This document shows positions 47,570 through 57,577 of a stretch of 64,000 nucleotides of DNA, piece after piece. Every line of letters starts with the position of its first letter. Position 1 is the first letter of the stretch. A program made the translations under genes and the position numbers. Under the pieces are notes generated by a model that worked only from the letters and a program-made list of their open reading frames with translations, was not told the DNA's origin and did no database searches. The stretch spans positions 248,001 to 312,000 of the forward strand of contig CAKPDN010000001.1 of assembly GCA_934149005.1 (NCBI GenBank), written 5' to 3'. Source of the stretch: an uncultured Clostridia bacterium. GTDB lineage: Bacteria > Bacillota > Clostridia > TANB77 > CAG-508.

Positions 47570-48203
47570 ATGAATTCAAAATTATCTATTGAAAACTTTT
47601 TAAATGATTTTTCTTCTAACTGTAAAAATGTTCAAAAAAAATCTTTTAAAAAAAATCAAACCATAACGACCTATATACAAAAAAGAAATCAAGTCTGTAT
47701 ACTTTTAAGTCGGTGAGGCTGATTTAGTCAGATATGATTCAAATGGTAATAAATCAATTATAGAACATTTTACAAAAAACGATATTTTTGGAGAAGCTCT
47801 TTATATTGTTACTACTAATAATGAACTTTCTGTTGAGGCTAAAAAAAATTGTGAAGTACTTTTTTATATATATGATAATATTCATCAAAAGTGTAAAAAT
47901 AATTGTAGATTTCATCAAACTTTATCTGAAAATTTTTCTAATTTAATTTTAGATAAAGTTATGGATTTAAACACAAGAATAGAAATATTAACAAAACGTT
48001 CTATTCGTGAAAAATTACGCAGCTATTTTAATATTTTATCTACCAGGCACTTAAGTCAGACTTTTTTTCTTCCATTTTCATTAACTGACCTTGCTGATTA
48101 TTTAAGTGTTGATAGAAGTGCTATGATGAGAGAAATTAAGTCTTTAAAAGATGATGGTTTTATTAAGAAAAATGGAAATAAGATTACTCTTTTATATAAG
48201 TAA
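47570..48203 (+). CDS. Crp/Fnr-family regulator, needing a +1 frameshift at CGG
   Basis: From the ATG at 47570 (AGGAGGT upstream) the zero frame runs 48 codons and stops at TGA right after AGT CGG (47711-47713). Skipping the C gives GGT GAG GCT and a continuous 210-residue protein: a cNMP-binding-type beta-barrel (VCILLSGEADLVRYDSNG, IIEHFTKNDIFGEA), a long dimer helix, and a C-terminal HTH_Crp (FSLTDLADYLSVDRSAMMRE, LKDDGF). No Fnr-type cysteine cluster is obvious. Divergent from nrdDG with shared palindromes, so it probably senses anaerobic or redox/nitrosative conditions and controls nrdDG; that is inference. Confidence 0.85.
47711..47713 (+). promoter_or_regulatory. Candidate +1 frameshift site 3 (AGT CGG TGA) in the crp-like gene
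   Basis: Codon 48 is CGG, next codon TGA. Preceding sequence TTA AGT matches the spoIIM site 2 (GTA AGT). The slow A-site codon is followed by a stop in the zero frame, so without a shift only a 48-residue stub is made. Confidence 0.65.
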
Positions 48204-48232
48204 AATACTGGAAATTATGTTCCAGTATTTTT
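48203..48232 (+). terminator. Terminator of the Crp-like gene
   Basis: AAATACTGGAA (48203-48213) and TTCCAGTATTT (48220-48230) form an 11-bp stem with T run directly after the stop. Confidence 0.85.
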
Positions 48233-48279
48233 ACTTATATTATATAAAATTAAAAGTTTTATCCATACCACTTTTGTCC

Positions 48280-49152
48280 TTAATTAGTATTCAATTGGTA
48301 TTTACTTATCCAATATCCAGTTAATTGTTCACCTTCATCTTGTACTCCATTAGAATTATTATCCCACCAAAATGCCTCTGGTACTTTATATCCAGGAGAA
48401 CAATTTTCATTTGTTATTTCTGTAGTTATAAAATTAACATCTATTCTTCTATTTTCAGTACTCAAATTAGTTCTATCGCTTAATATTTTATATTCATATC
48501 TTGGTATCCATACATAATATGTTTCTGTAGCATTTCCATTTAAATCAGTTGCTATTGTAACAATATTTGCCCATTTTTGATTTGAATAATCATACCAATC
48601 TTCTGGCGGATTTCCTACTAACCAATTGCTTGGAGTTAAATTACCATCTTCATTTAAATATAAATATCTTGTATTTTCTTTTATTAATCCTGTACTTATA
48701 TCTGGTTCATTTACATATATTCCATTTTTTAATGTATATAATCCATGTGTTCTTGGAATTTCAAAATCTATAGCCAATGTTTTCTCTGCATTATTTTTAT
48801 AAACAACTTTAAATTCATATCTATTTAAATCTTGCATTTTATAATCGATAGCTATTTTTGTTTTTCCATAGCAATTAACTATCATATCTTCATCATTTTC
48901 ATAATCTTTATAAGTTATTTTTTCTATTCCATCTGCATTGTAAAAAGTAACTAAAGCTTCTGCATTATTTTCATTAACTTTATATACAGAATATGTAATT
49001 TCTTGTAAATTCTCTGCTCTTTTTTTATTTATTGTTTGTATTATCTTACTTGTTATACCAATTAAAAGTAATAGGATTAGAAATATAGCTAGTACTATTA
49101 TTACTAGCTTTTTATTATTTTTTTTAATTGCCCTTTCTAATTTTTTTAGCAT
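48280..49152 (-). CDS. Single-pass surface protein with a WIPRYEYKI-type domain
   Basis: 290 residues: a basic N-terminus and one membrane helix (about 16-38), then an extracellular region. The C-terminal half has YVWIPRYEYKIL, SPGYKVPEAFWWDN and GEQLTGYWISKYQL, a pattern I associate with cell-surface and tail-like proteins of uncultured Clostridia. Cotranscribed with the secreted protein upstream (20-bp gap). Not assigned to a named family. Confidence 0.65.
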   Translation of the reverse strand: MLKKLERAIKKNNKKLVIIVLAIFLILLLLIGITSKIIQTINKKRAENLQEITYSVYKVNENNAEALVTFYNADGIEKITYKDYENDEDMIVNCYGKTKIAIDYKMQDLNRYEFKVVYKNNAEKTLAIDFEIPRTHGLYTLKNGIYVNEPDISTGLIKENTRYLYLNEDGNLTPSNWLVGNPPEDWYDYSNQKWANIVTIATDLNGNATETYYVWIPRYEYKILSDRTNLSTENRRIDVNFITTEITNENCSPGYKVPEAFWWDNNSNGVQDEGEQLTGYWISKYQLNTN

Positions 49153-49172
49153 TTTTATCCCTGCCTTTTAAT

Positions 49173-49853
49173 TTAAAATCCGTTACCTATAACAATTACA
49201 GAACGAGTGGTTCTTGGGGTACTATAATGAGTAACCATATGGTTTCCAATTCCATAAAATGAAAAAATACTGTCTGTATAAGCTCTAATTAATCCACTAT
49301 ATGAAGGTACACTAATCCACGCATCTTTTTTTACATTTGAATGCCATCCCTTCGTATCTTTAATCGCATCTCCAATTTTTGTTGAATACCCAGTATATAA
49401 ATTTTTATATTTATTATTTGAATTAATAACTGGTGGACATAGATCCATATCTTTTTCTGCTGCTGATACCCATTCACCATTCATTTTCATATATACACCA
49501 GATTTATTTCCAGTTGTTGTCTCCCCATCATTTATTTTATTAGGATTCCCATATGCTGAAGCAGAAAGTATTGCCATAGCTCCATATTCTGTATTTTTTT
49601 GCATATGTACATCTAAATTATTTGATTGACTTGCTGATGATGTCAAATCTGTTGTATTTATTGTGTCTGTTAATCCTAGTGTTCCACCTGTTTCTTCCAT
49701 TTTTCTTATATTTAACAACCAATTTCCTATCGTATCTGTTTTTGAGCCATTTCCATTTGCTTGTAATGCTGCATTTGCTTTAATTGGTGTTATAATAAAA
49801 AATATTATATTCAATAACAAAATTGATATTAACAACTTTTGTTTTAATCCCAT
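49173..49853 (-). CDS. Secreted protein of the same surface family, signal peptide
   Basis: 226 residues with a signal peptide cleaved after ANA (about residue 28), then a domain with NWLLNIRKMEETGGTLGL, NNLDVHMQKNTEYGAMAILSAS and TTGNKSGVYMKMNGEW. The last motifs resemble the EWGAVAYLS / TGNVYGVYDMSGG pattern of clostridial surface proteins. It may form an exported pair with the 48280-49152 protein. Function not assigned. Confidence 0.65.
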   Translation of the reverse strand: MGLKQKLLISILLLNIIFFIITPIKANAALQANGNGSKTDTIGNWLLNIRKMEETGGTLGLTDTINTTDLTSSASQSNNLDVHMQKNTEYGAMAILSASAYGNPNKINDGETTTGNKSGVYMKMNGEWVSAAEKDMDLCPPVINSNNKYKNLYTGYSTKIGDAIKDTKGWHSNVKKDAWISVPSYSGLIRAYTDSIFSFYGIGNHMVTHYSTPRTTRSVIVIGNGF

Positions 49854-50031
49854 ATATAATCAATCCTTTACTCTGATTTTTACATTTTTATTATACATTA
49901 TACTTTTATTTTTTTCAACGTTTTTTTGATTACATTTATATTACAAAAGTACCTAATATTTTTTATAATATTAGATACTTCCATTAAATTTCATTACTAT
50001 TTACAGTCCATACAAAATAATTGATGTGTAA

Positions 50032-51336
50032 CTAAATTTCATTTGCTACATCTTCAATTCTACATTCCTTTTCATTTCCTATTTTCATATTTTTAATTTT
50101 AATTATTCCAGAATTAACTTCATCTTCCCCAACAACTATAACATAAGGAATTTCAAGTTTATCTGCATATTTCATTTTAGCTTTCAACTTTTTATCATTT
50201 AAAAATACCTCTGTATTAATTCCATTATTTCTTAAATTAGTTGCTAGTTTTATAGGTACTGTCATATCTTCAACCATTGGAATTATTAAAACTTCAGCTA
50301 CTGATTTTTTATCTGCCTTTATTAAATTCAATTCATTTAATTTATAGAATAATCTAGTTAAACCAATTGATATTCCAACACCTGGTAATTTCTTATCTGT
50401 ATAATTCTCAGCTAAATTTTCATATCTACCACCAGAACATACACTTCCTAACTCTCTATATTCATTTAAAAATGTTTCATAAACTGTTCCTGTGTAATAA
50501 TCAAGTCCTCTAGCAATTGTTAAATCAACTTTAAAATTTTTGTCTGGAATTCCAAATAATCTTACATATTTAACAACTTCTGTAAGTTCTTCAAGTCCTG
50601 TTTTAAATGCCTCATTTTTAATATTTAAATCTATAAGCTTTTGTAATTTTTCATCTGTAGTTCCTTCTATTTCAATAAAATCTAATATTTTATTTATGGT
50701 ATCATTTGGAACTTCTATTTTTTCTAATTCTTCTATTACAGCTTCTTTTCCTATTTTTTCTATTTTGTCTATTATTCTAAGAATTTCAACTGCATTTTCT
50801 TGTTGTTCTAAACTTTCAAATAAACCATTAAACAATTTTCTGTTGTTTATTTTTATTGTAAAATCATCAAATCCTAATTCTTTAAATATATTGTAAATAA
50901 CACTTGGCAATTCTGCATCATTTCTTACACTTAACTCTCCATCTCCAATAATATCTATATCACATTGATAAAATTCACGGTATCTTCCTTTTTGCATTCT
51001 TTCCCCACGATATACTTTTCCAATTTGATATCTTCTAAATGGAAAGCTTAAATTTCCATAATTTTTTGCTACATATTTTGAAAGTGGTACTGTTAAATCA
51101 AATCTCATTGATATATCTGTATCACCTTTTTGAAATCTATATATTTGTTTTTCTGTTTCCCCACCAGCTTTTGCAAGCAATACTTCTGATAGTTCTAGTA
51201 TTGGTGTATCTAATGGTAAAAAGCCAAATTTTTGATATATTTTTTCTATTTTTTGTTTTATTTGTTCAAATAATATTTGCTCATTTGGCATTAATTCCAT
51301 AAATCCAGCTAATGTTCTTGGTTCTGTTTTATTCAT
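50032..51336 (-). CDS. hisS: Histidyl-tRNA synthetase
   Basis: 434 residues of a class II synthetase: motif 1 region PLDTPILEL, motif 2 QIGKVYRGERMQKGRYREFYQCDIDIIG, histidine loop RGLDYYTGTVYE, motif 3 GVGISIGLTRL, and the C-terminal anticodon domain (AEVLIIPM, KMKYADKLEIPYVIVVG). I start at the ATG at 51336, which has TGGAGATG upstream, rather than 51351. Confidence 0.96.
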   Translation of the reverse strand: MNKTEPRTLAGFMELMPNEQILFEQIKQKIEKIYQKFGFLPLDTPILELSEVLLAKAGGETEKQIYRFQKGDTDISMRFDLTVPLSKYVAKNYGNLSFPFRRYQIGKVYRGERMQKGRYREFYQCDIDIIGDGELSVRNDAELPSVIYNIFKELGFDDFTIKINNRKLFNGLFESLEQQENAVEILRIIDKIEKIGKEAVIEELEKIEVPNDTINKILDFIEIEGTTDEKLQKLIDLNIKNEAFKTGLEELTEVVKYVRLFGIPDKNFKVDLTIARGLDYYTGTVYETFLNEYRELGSVCSGGRYENLAENYTDKKLPGVGISIGLTRLFYKLNELNLIKADKKSVAEVLIIPMVEDMTVPIKLATNLRNNGINTEVFLNDKKLKAKMKYADKLEIPYVIVVGEDEVNSGIIKIKNMKIGNEKECRIEDVANEI

Positions 51337-51437
51337 ATTTTTCATCTCCATTTTTTTATTATTTACATATTTTACACTATTTAAGATAATTGGGAATAGA
51401 TTTCTATTCCCAATATTATTGCAAGTTACACTTATTT

Positions 51438-51713
51438 TTACTGTAATCTAATCTGTCCACAACCTCCTTCTGTTGTTCTGATATTAACATATACATATCC
51501 AAGAAATTCATGTATTCCATCAATACTTCTACAAAAATAATATTGCGTTTTACACATTAAAATGTTTATATTAGAATCCTTAATATATACTATTTCTCCA
51601 ACTGATACCCCCTGAATATTCCGTATTGTTATTATATCTTTTCCCTGTTCTACATAGTAACTACTTCGTTCCAATTGCTCTAATTCCTTTTTACTAAAGT
51701 GAACGTTTAACAT
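51438..51713 (-). CDS. Small uncharacterised protein
   Basis: 91 residues from the ATG at 51713 (GGGAGGATATT upstream). Beta-rich: DIITIRNIQGVSVGEIVYIKDS, YYFCRSIDGIHEFLGYVYV; no signal peptide. It contains one in-phase CGG codon (ATA CGG AAT). Not recognised. Confidence 0.55.
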   Translation of the reverse strand: MLNVHFSKKELEQLERSSYYVEQGKDIITIRNIQGVSVGEIVYIKDSNINILMCKTQYYFCRSIDGIHEFLGYVYVNIRTTEGGCGQIRLQ

Positions 51714-51813
51714 ACAATATCCTCCCTTTTGTTCTTGCAACATTAATATAATTTATCAGTATCTATAGTATTATATCATTTTTTATATAATTTTTCAATT
51801 CTTTACATAAAAT

Positions 51814-52464
51814 TCACCACATTTTAGGCTTTAAATCAAGATAAATAGTTTTTTCATCTTTAAGCATTGTAGCCTTTCCATGTCCTGGATAAATAAAAGT
51901 ATCATCTGGTAAAACTAATATCTTATTCATAATTGAATTCATTATATCCTCTCTACTTGATGTTGGCAAATCTGTTCTCCCCCATGTTCCTGCAAAAATT
52001 GTATCCCCAGAAAATAAACACTTTTCCTTTTCACAATAAAGTGATGTACTCCCTGCTGTATGTCCAGGTGTATGAATAACTTTAAATTCTAAATCTCCCA
52101 AATGTATTAAATCATTATCATCAATTCTGGAATCCGCTTCTAATTCTATCTCTGGTAACCCTATATATTCAGACAAATTAATATTAACATCATTTAGCCC
52201 AATTGCATCTATTCTATGAATCAACACTTTTCCACCGCAACGTTCTTTTAATTCAGTTACCCCCGCTATATGGTCGCCATGACAATGAGTTAAATAAATA
52301 TATTTTAAATTCCCCTTAAATATATTTTTTATAAAATTCTCTATTTTATCGACATCGCCAGCTGGATCTATTACCATTATATCTTTGCTATTCTCATCAA
52401 ATATCACATAACAATTCGTTTTATCACCTATCCAAGTATCTATCTTTAGTTCTTTTAAAATCAT
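51814..52464 (-). CDS. MBL-fold metallohydrolase, glyoxalase II-like
   Basis: 216 residues with the metallo-beta-lactamase metal motif THCHGDHIAG, Asp in FSGDTIFAG and HTPGHTAGS, and C-terminal His YPGHGKAT. Close to hydroxyacylglutathione hydrolase or persulfide dioxygenase-like enzymes; substrate unknown. It lies between the family A repeat and hisS; translation start ATG at 52464 with AAGAAG upstream. Confidence 0.85.
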   Translation of the reverse strand: MILKELKIDTWIGDKTNCYVIFDENSKDIMVIDPAGDVDKIENFIKNIFKGNLKYIYLTHCHGDHIAGVTELKERCGGKVLIHRIDAIGLNDVNINLSEYIGLPEIELEADSRIDDNDLIHLGDLEFKVIHTPGHTAGSTSLYCEKEKCLFSGDTIFAGTWGRTDLPTSSREDIMNSIMNKILVLPDDTFIYPGHGKATMLKDEKTIYLDLKPKMW

Positions 52465-52480
52465 AGTTTATCTTCTTTCT

Positions 52481-52618
52481 TGAGACAGTTGGGACGGACC
52501 AAATTTGTCTCATATTTTTGTCATTTTTTGTCGAATACCTAATAATATAATTTTTTTGCAATTTTCGACAAATTTCTTTTTTTTAATGAGACAAATTTGG
52601 TCCGTCCCAACTGTCTCA
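52481..52618. repeat. Family A inverted repeat between the MBL gene and relA
   Basis: Arms TGAGACAGTTGGGACGGACC and GGTCCGTCCCAACTGTCTCA (plus inward AAATTTGTCTCA / TGAGACAAATTT and TTCGACAAA) form a hairpin of about 55 bp per arm. Its outer TGA provides the stop codon of relA. Confidence 0.92.
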
Positions 52619-54811
52619 TCTTCTTACTTCGTATACACTATCTACTTTTTTTATATTTCTAATTACTTTATTTAATTCCTCGATATTTTCTACTTCAATA
52701 TTAATATCCATAATAGCAATTCTTTCTTTAGTAGTTTTTGTACTAACTCCCATAAGATTTGCCTTAGTTTCTTTAATAGTATTCAAAATATCTACTAATA
52801 ATCCTCTTCTATCATTTGCCAAAACTTCTATTTCTACATTATAATTTTCTTTTGCTTCTTCATACCATTTTACATCAATCATTCTGTTTTCTTCAGTTAA
52901 TAAATCTTTTACATTTACACAGTCTTTTCTATGAATAGATACTCCTCTTCCTTTTGTAATGTATCCTATTATTTCATCACCTGGTAATGGATTACAACAT
53001 TTTGATAGTTTCACTAAACAATTGTCTATTCCCTTTACTACAATACCTGAGCTTGATGATTTTGTTTTCTTTGCTTTTTGTGTGTTTAATTGTTCTATTT
53101 TTTCTTCTATATTTTCTTCTTCATGTTCTTTTCTATATTCTTGTAAAATTCTTGCAACTACTTTTCCTGCTGAATTTGCTCCAAATCCTACTGCCGCATA
53201 CATTTCTTCTAAGTTTTTATATTTATATCTATCTAGCATTGGTTCTACATATTGATTTTTAAATAGTTCTGTATAAGAGATTCCTATTCTTTTTATTTCT
53301 TTTTCTATTAAGTTCTTTCCTTTTTCTATGTTTTCTGTTCTTTCTTCTTTTTTAAACCAACCATTAATTTTGTTTTTTGCTTTTGTGCTTTTAACAAATT
53401 TTAGCCAATCTCTGCTTGGTCCTTTTGAATTGTCTGATGTTATTACTTCTACTATATCACCACTTTTTAGTTGGGTAATTATTGGCATCATTTTGCTGTT
53501 TATTTTACATCCTGTCATATGATTTCCGATTTCTTCATGTATTGAATATGCAAAATCTATTGGTGTTGCTCCTCGTGGCAAAACTTTTATTGCTCCTTTA
53601 GGTGTAAATACATATACTTCATCTTCAAATAGTTCTGTTTTCAATGTTTCTAAAAATTCTTGTGGGTCTTGCATATCTTTTTGCCACTCTAGCGATTCTC
53701 TAAGCCATGCTAGTTTATCTTCTTCTACTTTTACAACTTGTTTTCCTTTTCCCATAAAGTTTGCTTCTTTATATGCCCAATGTGCTGCGATTCCATATTC
53801 TGCCACTCTATGCATGTCCCATGTACGTATTTGAACTTCAAATGGTGTTCCTTTTTCTCCTAGAAGTGTTGTATGGATTGATTGATACATATTAGGTTTT
53901 GGTACTGCTATATAGTCTTTAAATCTTCCTGGCATTGGACTATACATTTCATGTACAACTCCTAATGCTGCATAACAATCTTTTACTGAATTTACTAGGA
54001 TACGTAATGCAAATAAATCATATATTTGGTCTAATGTTTTATTATCTCTTTGCATTTTTCTATATATACTATATAAATGTTTTGCTCTTCCTGTAACTTC
54101 TGCATCTATATGCTGTTTTTTTAATTGAACTCTTATATCATTCATTATTTTTTCTATGAATTTTAGTCTCTCTTCTCTCTTTTTATTTATTCCTTCAACT
54201 AATTCATGATATTCTTCTGGATATAAATATTTAAATGATAAATCTTCTAGCTCCCATTTCATAGAATACAGTCCTAAACGATTTGCTAGTGGTGCATATA
54301 TTTCCATTGTTTCTTTTGCATTTGCTATTTGTCTATCTCTTTTTAGAAATTTTAGAGTTCTCATATTATGAAGTCTATCTGCAAGCTTTATTATTATTAC
54401 TCTAATATCTTTTCCCATTGCTAAAAACATTTTTCTATAATCTTCTACTTGTTGTTCTTCTGCTGTTGTAAACAACATCTTTCCAAGTTTAGTAACACCT
54501 GCTACCATGTCTGCAACTTCTTCGCCAAAATCTTTTCTTAAATCTTCATCTGTTGCATCTGTATCTTCAACAACATCATGTAAAAGAGCTGCACATATTG
54601 TTGCTTCATCTAATCCAACACCTGCCAGAATATATGCTACATTTATTGGATGTATTATATATGGTTCTCCTGAACGTCTCTTTTGGTCTCCATGATGTTC
54701 TACTGCATAGTTATATGCTTTCATTATTTGTTTGCTATCCACTCTTTTTGTTGTTTCTTTCTTTTTTGCTATTACATCTTGAATTGTTATTTCTTTATTA
54801 TTTTCTTGCAT
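52616..54811 (-). CDS. relA: Bifunctional (p)ppGpp synthetase/hydrolase RelA/SpoT
   Basis: Makes and degrades the alarmone ppGpp. 731 residues from the ATG at 54811 (GGGGTGA upstream; GTG at 54820 is an alternative). Domains: HD hydrolase (about 25-190, HHGDQKRRSGEPYIIHP, LLHDVVEDT), synthetase (about 230-370, YQSIHTTLLGEKG and EIQVRT as VQIRT), TGS (about 385-450, FTPKGAIKVLPRGATP), zinc-finger/helical, and C-terminal ACT (NVEIEVLANDRRGLLVDIL). The stop codon TGA is the first base triplet of the family A repeat. Confidence 0.97.
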   Translation of the reverse strand: MQENNKEITIQDVIAKKKETTKRVDSKQIMKAYNYAVEHHGDQKRRSGEPYIIHPINVAYILAGVGLDEATICAALLHDVVEDTDATDEDLRKDFGEEVADMVAGVTKLGKMLFTTAEEQQVEDYRKMFLAMGKDIRVIIIKLADRLHNMRTLKFLKRDRQIANAKETMEIYAPLANRLGLYSMKWELEDLSFKYLYPEEYHELVEGINKKREERLKFIEKIMNDIRVQLKKQHIDAEVTGRAKHLYSIYRKMQRDNKTLDQIYDLFALRILVNSVKDCYAALGVVHEMYSPMPGRFKDYIAVPKPNMYQSIHTTLLGEKGTPFEVQIRTWDMHRVAEYGIAAHWAYKEANFMGKGKQVVKVEEDKLAWLRESLEWQKDMQDPQEFLETLKTELFEDEVYVFTPKGAIKVLPRGATPIDFAYSIHEEIGNHMTGCKINSKMMPIITQLKSGDIVEVITSDNSKGPSRDWLKFVKSTKAKNKINGWFKKEERTENIEKGKNLIEKEIKRIGISYTELFKNQYVEPMLDRYKYKNLEEMYAAVGFGANSAGKVVARILQEYRKEHEEENIEEKIEQLNTQKAKKTKSSSSGIVVKGIDNCLVKLSKCCNPLPGDEIIGYITKGRGVSIHRKDCVNVKDLLTEENRMIDVKWYEEAKENYNVEIEVLANDRRGLLVDILNTIKETKANLMGVSTKTTKERIAIMDINIEVENIEELNKVIRNIKKVDSVYEVRR

Positions 54812-54992
54812 TTCGCTCACCCCTTTTTTGTCAATAAAGACACATCTTTTTGATAGAAATTTTTTCTTAAAGCTTTTCTTTACTATTTATGTAAATTATG
54901 CTGTACTCTATTTAAATTTTGTAACCATTAATATGTTATGGAAAAACCTAACCTCCGAAGTTGTCAAAAGTACCTCACCTTTTGGCAACTTT

Positions 54993-56678
54993 TTATATTG
55001 ACTTCATAACATCCTTAAGATTAATCTGTAAGCTATCTACACCATTAAAACTATTAATTTCCAAAGTTCCTACTACATCAATTTTGTCACCAATTCTATA
55101 TTCATCAGCCAAATATCCTAGATTAAACCCAATAGCATTTACAATAGCATTTTCATCTTTCAAAGTCATTTTGATATGTTTTCCCTCTGATAATGTTCTT
55201 ATTGAATTTATTTTTAAATTTTTAAAAATAAATATTGGCATCTTATTTCCTTCGCCAAATGGTTCCAATTGTTTTAAACTAGTAACAATTTCTTTATTAA
55301 TTCCACTTAAATTAACTTTAGCATCTATATTTATAATAGGAATTATTTCATCTATTTTTGCTTTCCTTGCAACTTCTTCAAATTCTTTTTTAAATTTCTC
55401 AAATTTATCTCTTTTTATTGTAATTCCTATTGCCATACTGTGTCCACCAAATTTTTCTATTGTATCTTGACAATTCATTAATGCTTCATGTAAATCAAAT
55501 CCAGGTATGCTTCTACCAGAACCTTTTGCTAAATCTTCTTCATAACACAATAAAATACTTGGCTTAAAATATAAATCTGTAATTTTTGAAGATACTATCC
55601 CAATAACACCATGATGCCAATTTTCACCTGCAATTATTATTGCATTTTTCTCATTTAATTTATTTTTTTCTATTTGATTTATTGCATCTTCATAAATTGT
55701 TTTTTCTTTTTCCTGCCTTAATGTATTATAATCATTTAATTTTTTTGTTAATTCATTTACTTCATATATATCTTGTGACAAAAATAATTTTAAAGCTTCA
55801 TCTGCATGTCCCATTCTTCCACAAGCATTTATTCTTGGTGCTACACCAAATGATATTGTATTTGAATCTATATTTTTATATCCAGATGAAATTAATAATG
55901 ATTTTAATCCCATATTTTTTGTTTGTGCAACTAGCATTAATCCTAATTTTGCAATCACTCTATTTTCATCTATTAATGGAACAATATCAGATATTGTTCC
56001 AACACATACAATATCTAAATACTTTAAATACTCTTTTTCTTCTAAATCTAATCTAATTCCAATTGCTTGTATTAACTTAAAAACTACTCCAACTCCTGCT
56101 AAATCTCTACATGGATACTGATTGTCTTTTCTTTTTGCATCTACAACTGCAATTGCATTTGGAAGTTTATCTCCCACTTCGTGATGATCTGTTACAATTG
56201 TTTCTAATCCTAAAGAATTTGCATAATCAATTTCTTCTATTCCCGAAATTCCGCAATCTACTGTTATCATCAAATCATAATTATTTTTTGTTATTTCATC
56301 AATTGCATTTTTATTTAAACCATAACCTTCTTCTAACCTGTTTGGAATATACTGATTTACTCGTAATCCCCTATCTTCCAAAAAACTTTTTAAGACAGTT
56401 ATACTTGTTATACCATCTACATCATAATCTCCATAAATAATAATTTTTTCTTTATTATTTATAGCTTTTATTATTCGTTCTACAGCTATCTCCATATCTG
56501 GCATTAAAAATGGATTATGGAAATTTTTTCTAGTAGGATTTAAAAATGTTTCCATATCCTCTTCTCTTATTTTTTTGTTTACAAGTATTGTTGCTAATAA
56601 TCTATTTAAATTATATTTTTCCACTATTTTATTTATTTCTTCTTCATTAGATGTATATACTTGCCATTTTTTATTCAT
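54993..56678 (-). CDS. recJ: Single-stranded-DNA-specific exonuclease RecJ
   Basis: 5'-3' exonuclease for recombination and mismatch repair. 561 residues: DHH domain with IYGDYDVDGITSI, VDCGISG and TDHHEVG; DHHA1 domain with GENWHHGVIGIVSSKI and GSGRSIPGFDLHEAL; C-terminal OB fold (FIFKNLKINSIRTL). GAGGAG before the ATG. An inverted repeat AGTTGtCAAAAG / CTTTTGgCAACT lies at 54958-54992 just after its end. Confidence 0.95.
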   Translation of the reverse strand: MNKKWQVYTSNEEEINKIVEKYNLNRLLATILVNKKIREEDMETFLNPTRKNFHNPFLMPDMEIAVERIIKAINNKEKIIIYGDYDVDGITSITVLKSFLEDRGLRVNQYIPNRLEEGYGLNKNAIDEITKNNYDLMITVDCGISGIEEIDYANSLGLETIVTDHHEVGDKLPNAIAVVDAKRKDNQYPCRDLAGVGVVFKLIQAIGIRLDLEEKEYLKYLDIVCVGTISDIVPLIDENRVIAKLGLMLVAQTKNMGLKSLLISSGYKNIDSNTISFGVAPRINACGRMGHADEALKLFLSQDIYEVNELTKKLNDYNTLRQEKEKTIYEDAINQIEKNKLNEKNAIIIAGENWHHGVIGIVSSKITDLYFKPSILLCYEEDLAKGSGRSIPGFDLHEALMNCQDTIEKFGGHSMAIGITIKRDKFEKFKKEFEEVARKAKIDEIIPIINIDAKVNLSGINKEIVTSLKQLEPFGEGNKMPIFIFKNLKINSIRTLSEGKHIKMTLKDENAIVNAIGFNLGYLADEYRIGDKIDVVGTLEINSFNGVDSLQINLKDVMKSI

Positions 56679-56761
56679 ATATTTCTCCTCATTTTTTTAC
56701 TTTTCGTATATTGTATAACATTTTTTACTATTTTGAAAGTATTTTTTATAAATTTATCAAA

Positions 56762-56807
56762 AAGAGAGATTAAGTAGGATAACTTGCAATCCCTCTTATT
56801 CTCTCTT
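56762..56807 (-). terminator. Terminator of the sortase gene
   Basis: AAGAGAGA and TCTCTCTT pair at the ends of a 46-nt element with AATCCCTCTT inside (a family B word) and a T run on the minus strand. Confidence 0.65.
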
Positions 56808-56817
56808 AATTTATATT

Positions 56818-57501
56818 TTAAATTTGTTTTGCAAAAATAATTGTTCTTTGGTCATTACTTGCATCAGTACAAGTTGATAATGTTAGTTCTGCTAAACCAT
56901 TAGTATCTCTAGTATAAAATGATGTATCTGTTGAAGAAGCCTCAAATGTATTATAAACTTCATACGACATATTTGTTCCTCTAAAATCTGTTACATAAAT
57001 TCTAGCTCCATTAGATAGTTTCTTTAAATTAGAAAAAAACAATCCATTTCTGTAATTATGTCCTATTACAACTGTATTTCCTGGTTGATTCAAATTATCC
57101 CCACTTGGATATAATACAACTAATGCTGTTTCTAAAGATTTTGTTGTTATTTCTTCAACTATTGGATAATTTAAATTTATTGCTGGTATTTTCATTGTAC
57201 CTGCTACTGTAAATCCTTGATATTTTTTCTTATTTGATGATATACTTCCTCCAATTGCAGTATCTATTGATATTTCATTTGCATCTAATATAATATTTTC
57301 CTCTGTATTTGAGTTTCCTGTTGAATTTTGATCTCCAGTTGTAATATCTCCTTCATAATTTTCTACAAAGTCAGATGCTTGCTTTGTTGTATTAGATTTT
57401 TTTATAAAATCAAAGGCTAAAAATGCTAATAATACTACTATTGCTATTATAACTATAATTAAAATTATTGTTAATACTTTACTATATTTACTTTCAAACA
57501 T
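56818..57501 (-). CDS. Sortase (class D-like)
   Basis: Membrane transpeptidase that joins LPxTG-like proteins to the wall. 227 residues: an N-terminal membrane anchor (about 8-32), an Asp/Asn-rich linker and a sortase barrel (about 95-227) with catalytic His in VIGHNYRNG, Cys in LTLSTCTDAS and Arg in NDQRTIIFAK. The nearby ORF at 61065-64000 carries an LPYAG-membrane-RYKK segment that could be a substrate signal. AGGG before the ATG. Confidence 0.92.
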   Translation of the reverse strand: MFESKYSKVLTIILIIVIIAIVVLLAFLAFDFIKKSNTTKQASDFVENYEGDITTGDQNSTGNSNTEENIILDANEISIDTAIGGSISSNKKKYQGFTVAGTMKIPAINLNYPIVEEITTKSLETALVVLYPSGDNLNQPGNTVVIGHNYRNGLFFSNLKKLSNGARIYVTDFRGTNMSYEVYNTFEASSTDTSFYTRDTNGLAELTLSTCTDASNDQRTIIFAKQI

Positions 57502-57577
57502 AATTTTTCCCTCCGTAATTAAAACTCTAATTATATTATAGCATATCTAATCTCTGTTTACAATTTTTTTATTAAAT

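Noticed and set aside
47465..47716. An 83-codon plus-strand ORF taken as its own small gene
   Set aside because: Its true part starts at 47570 and it is only the N-terminal stub of the Crp-like regulator interrupted at CGG.
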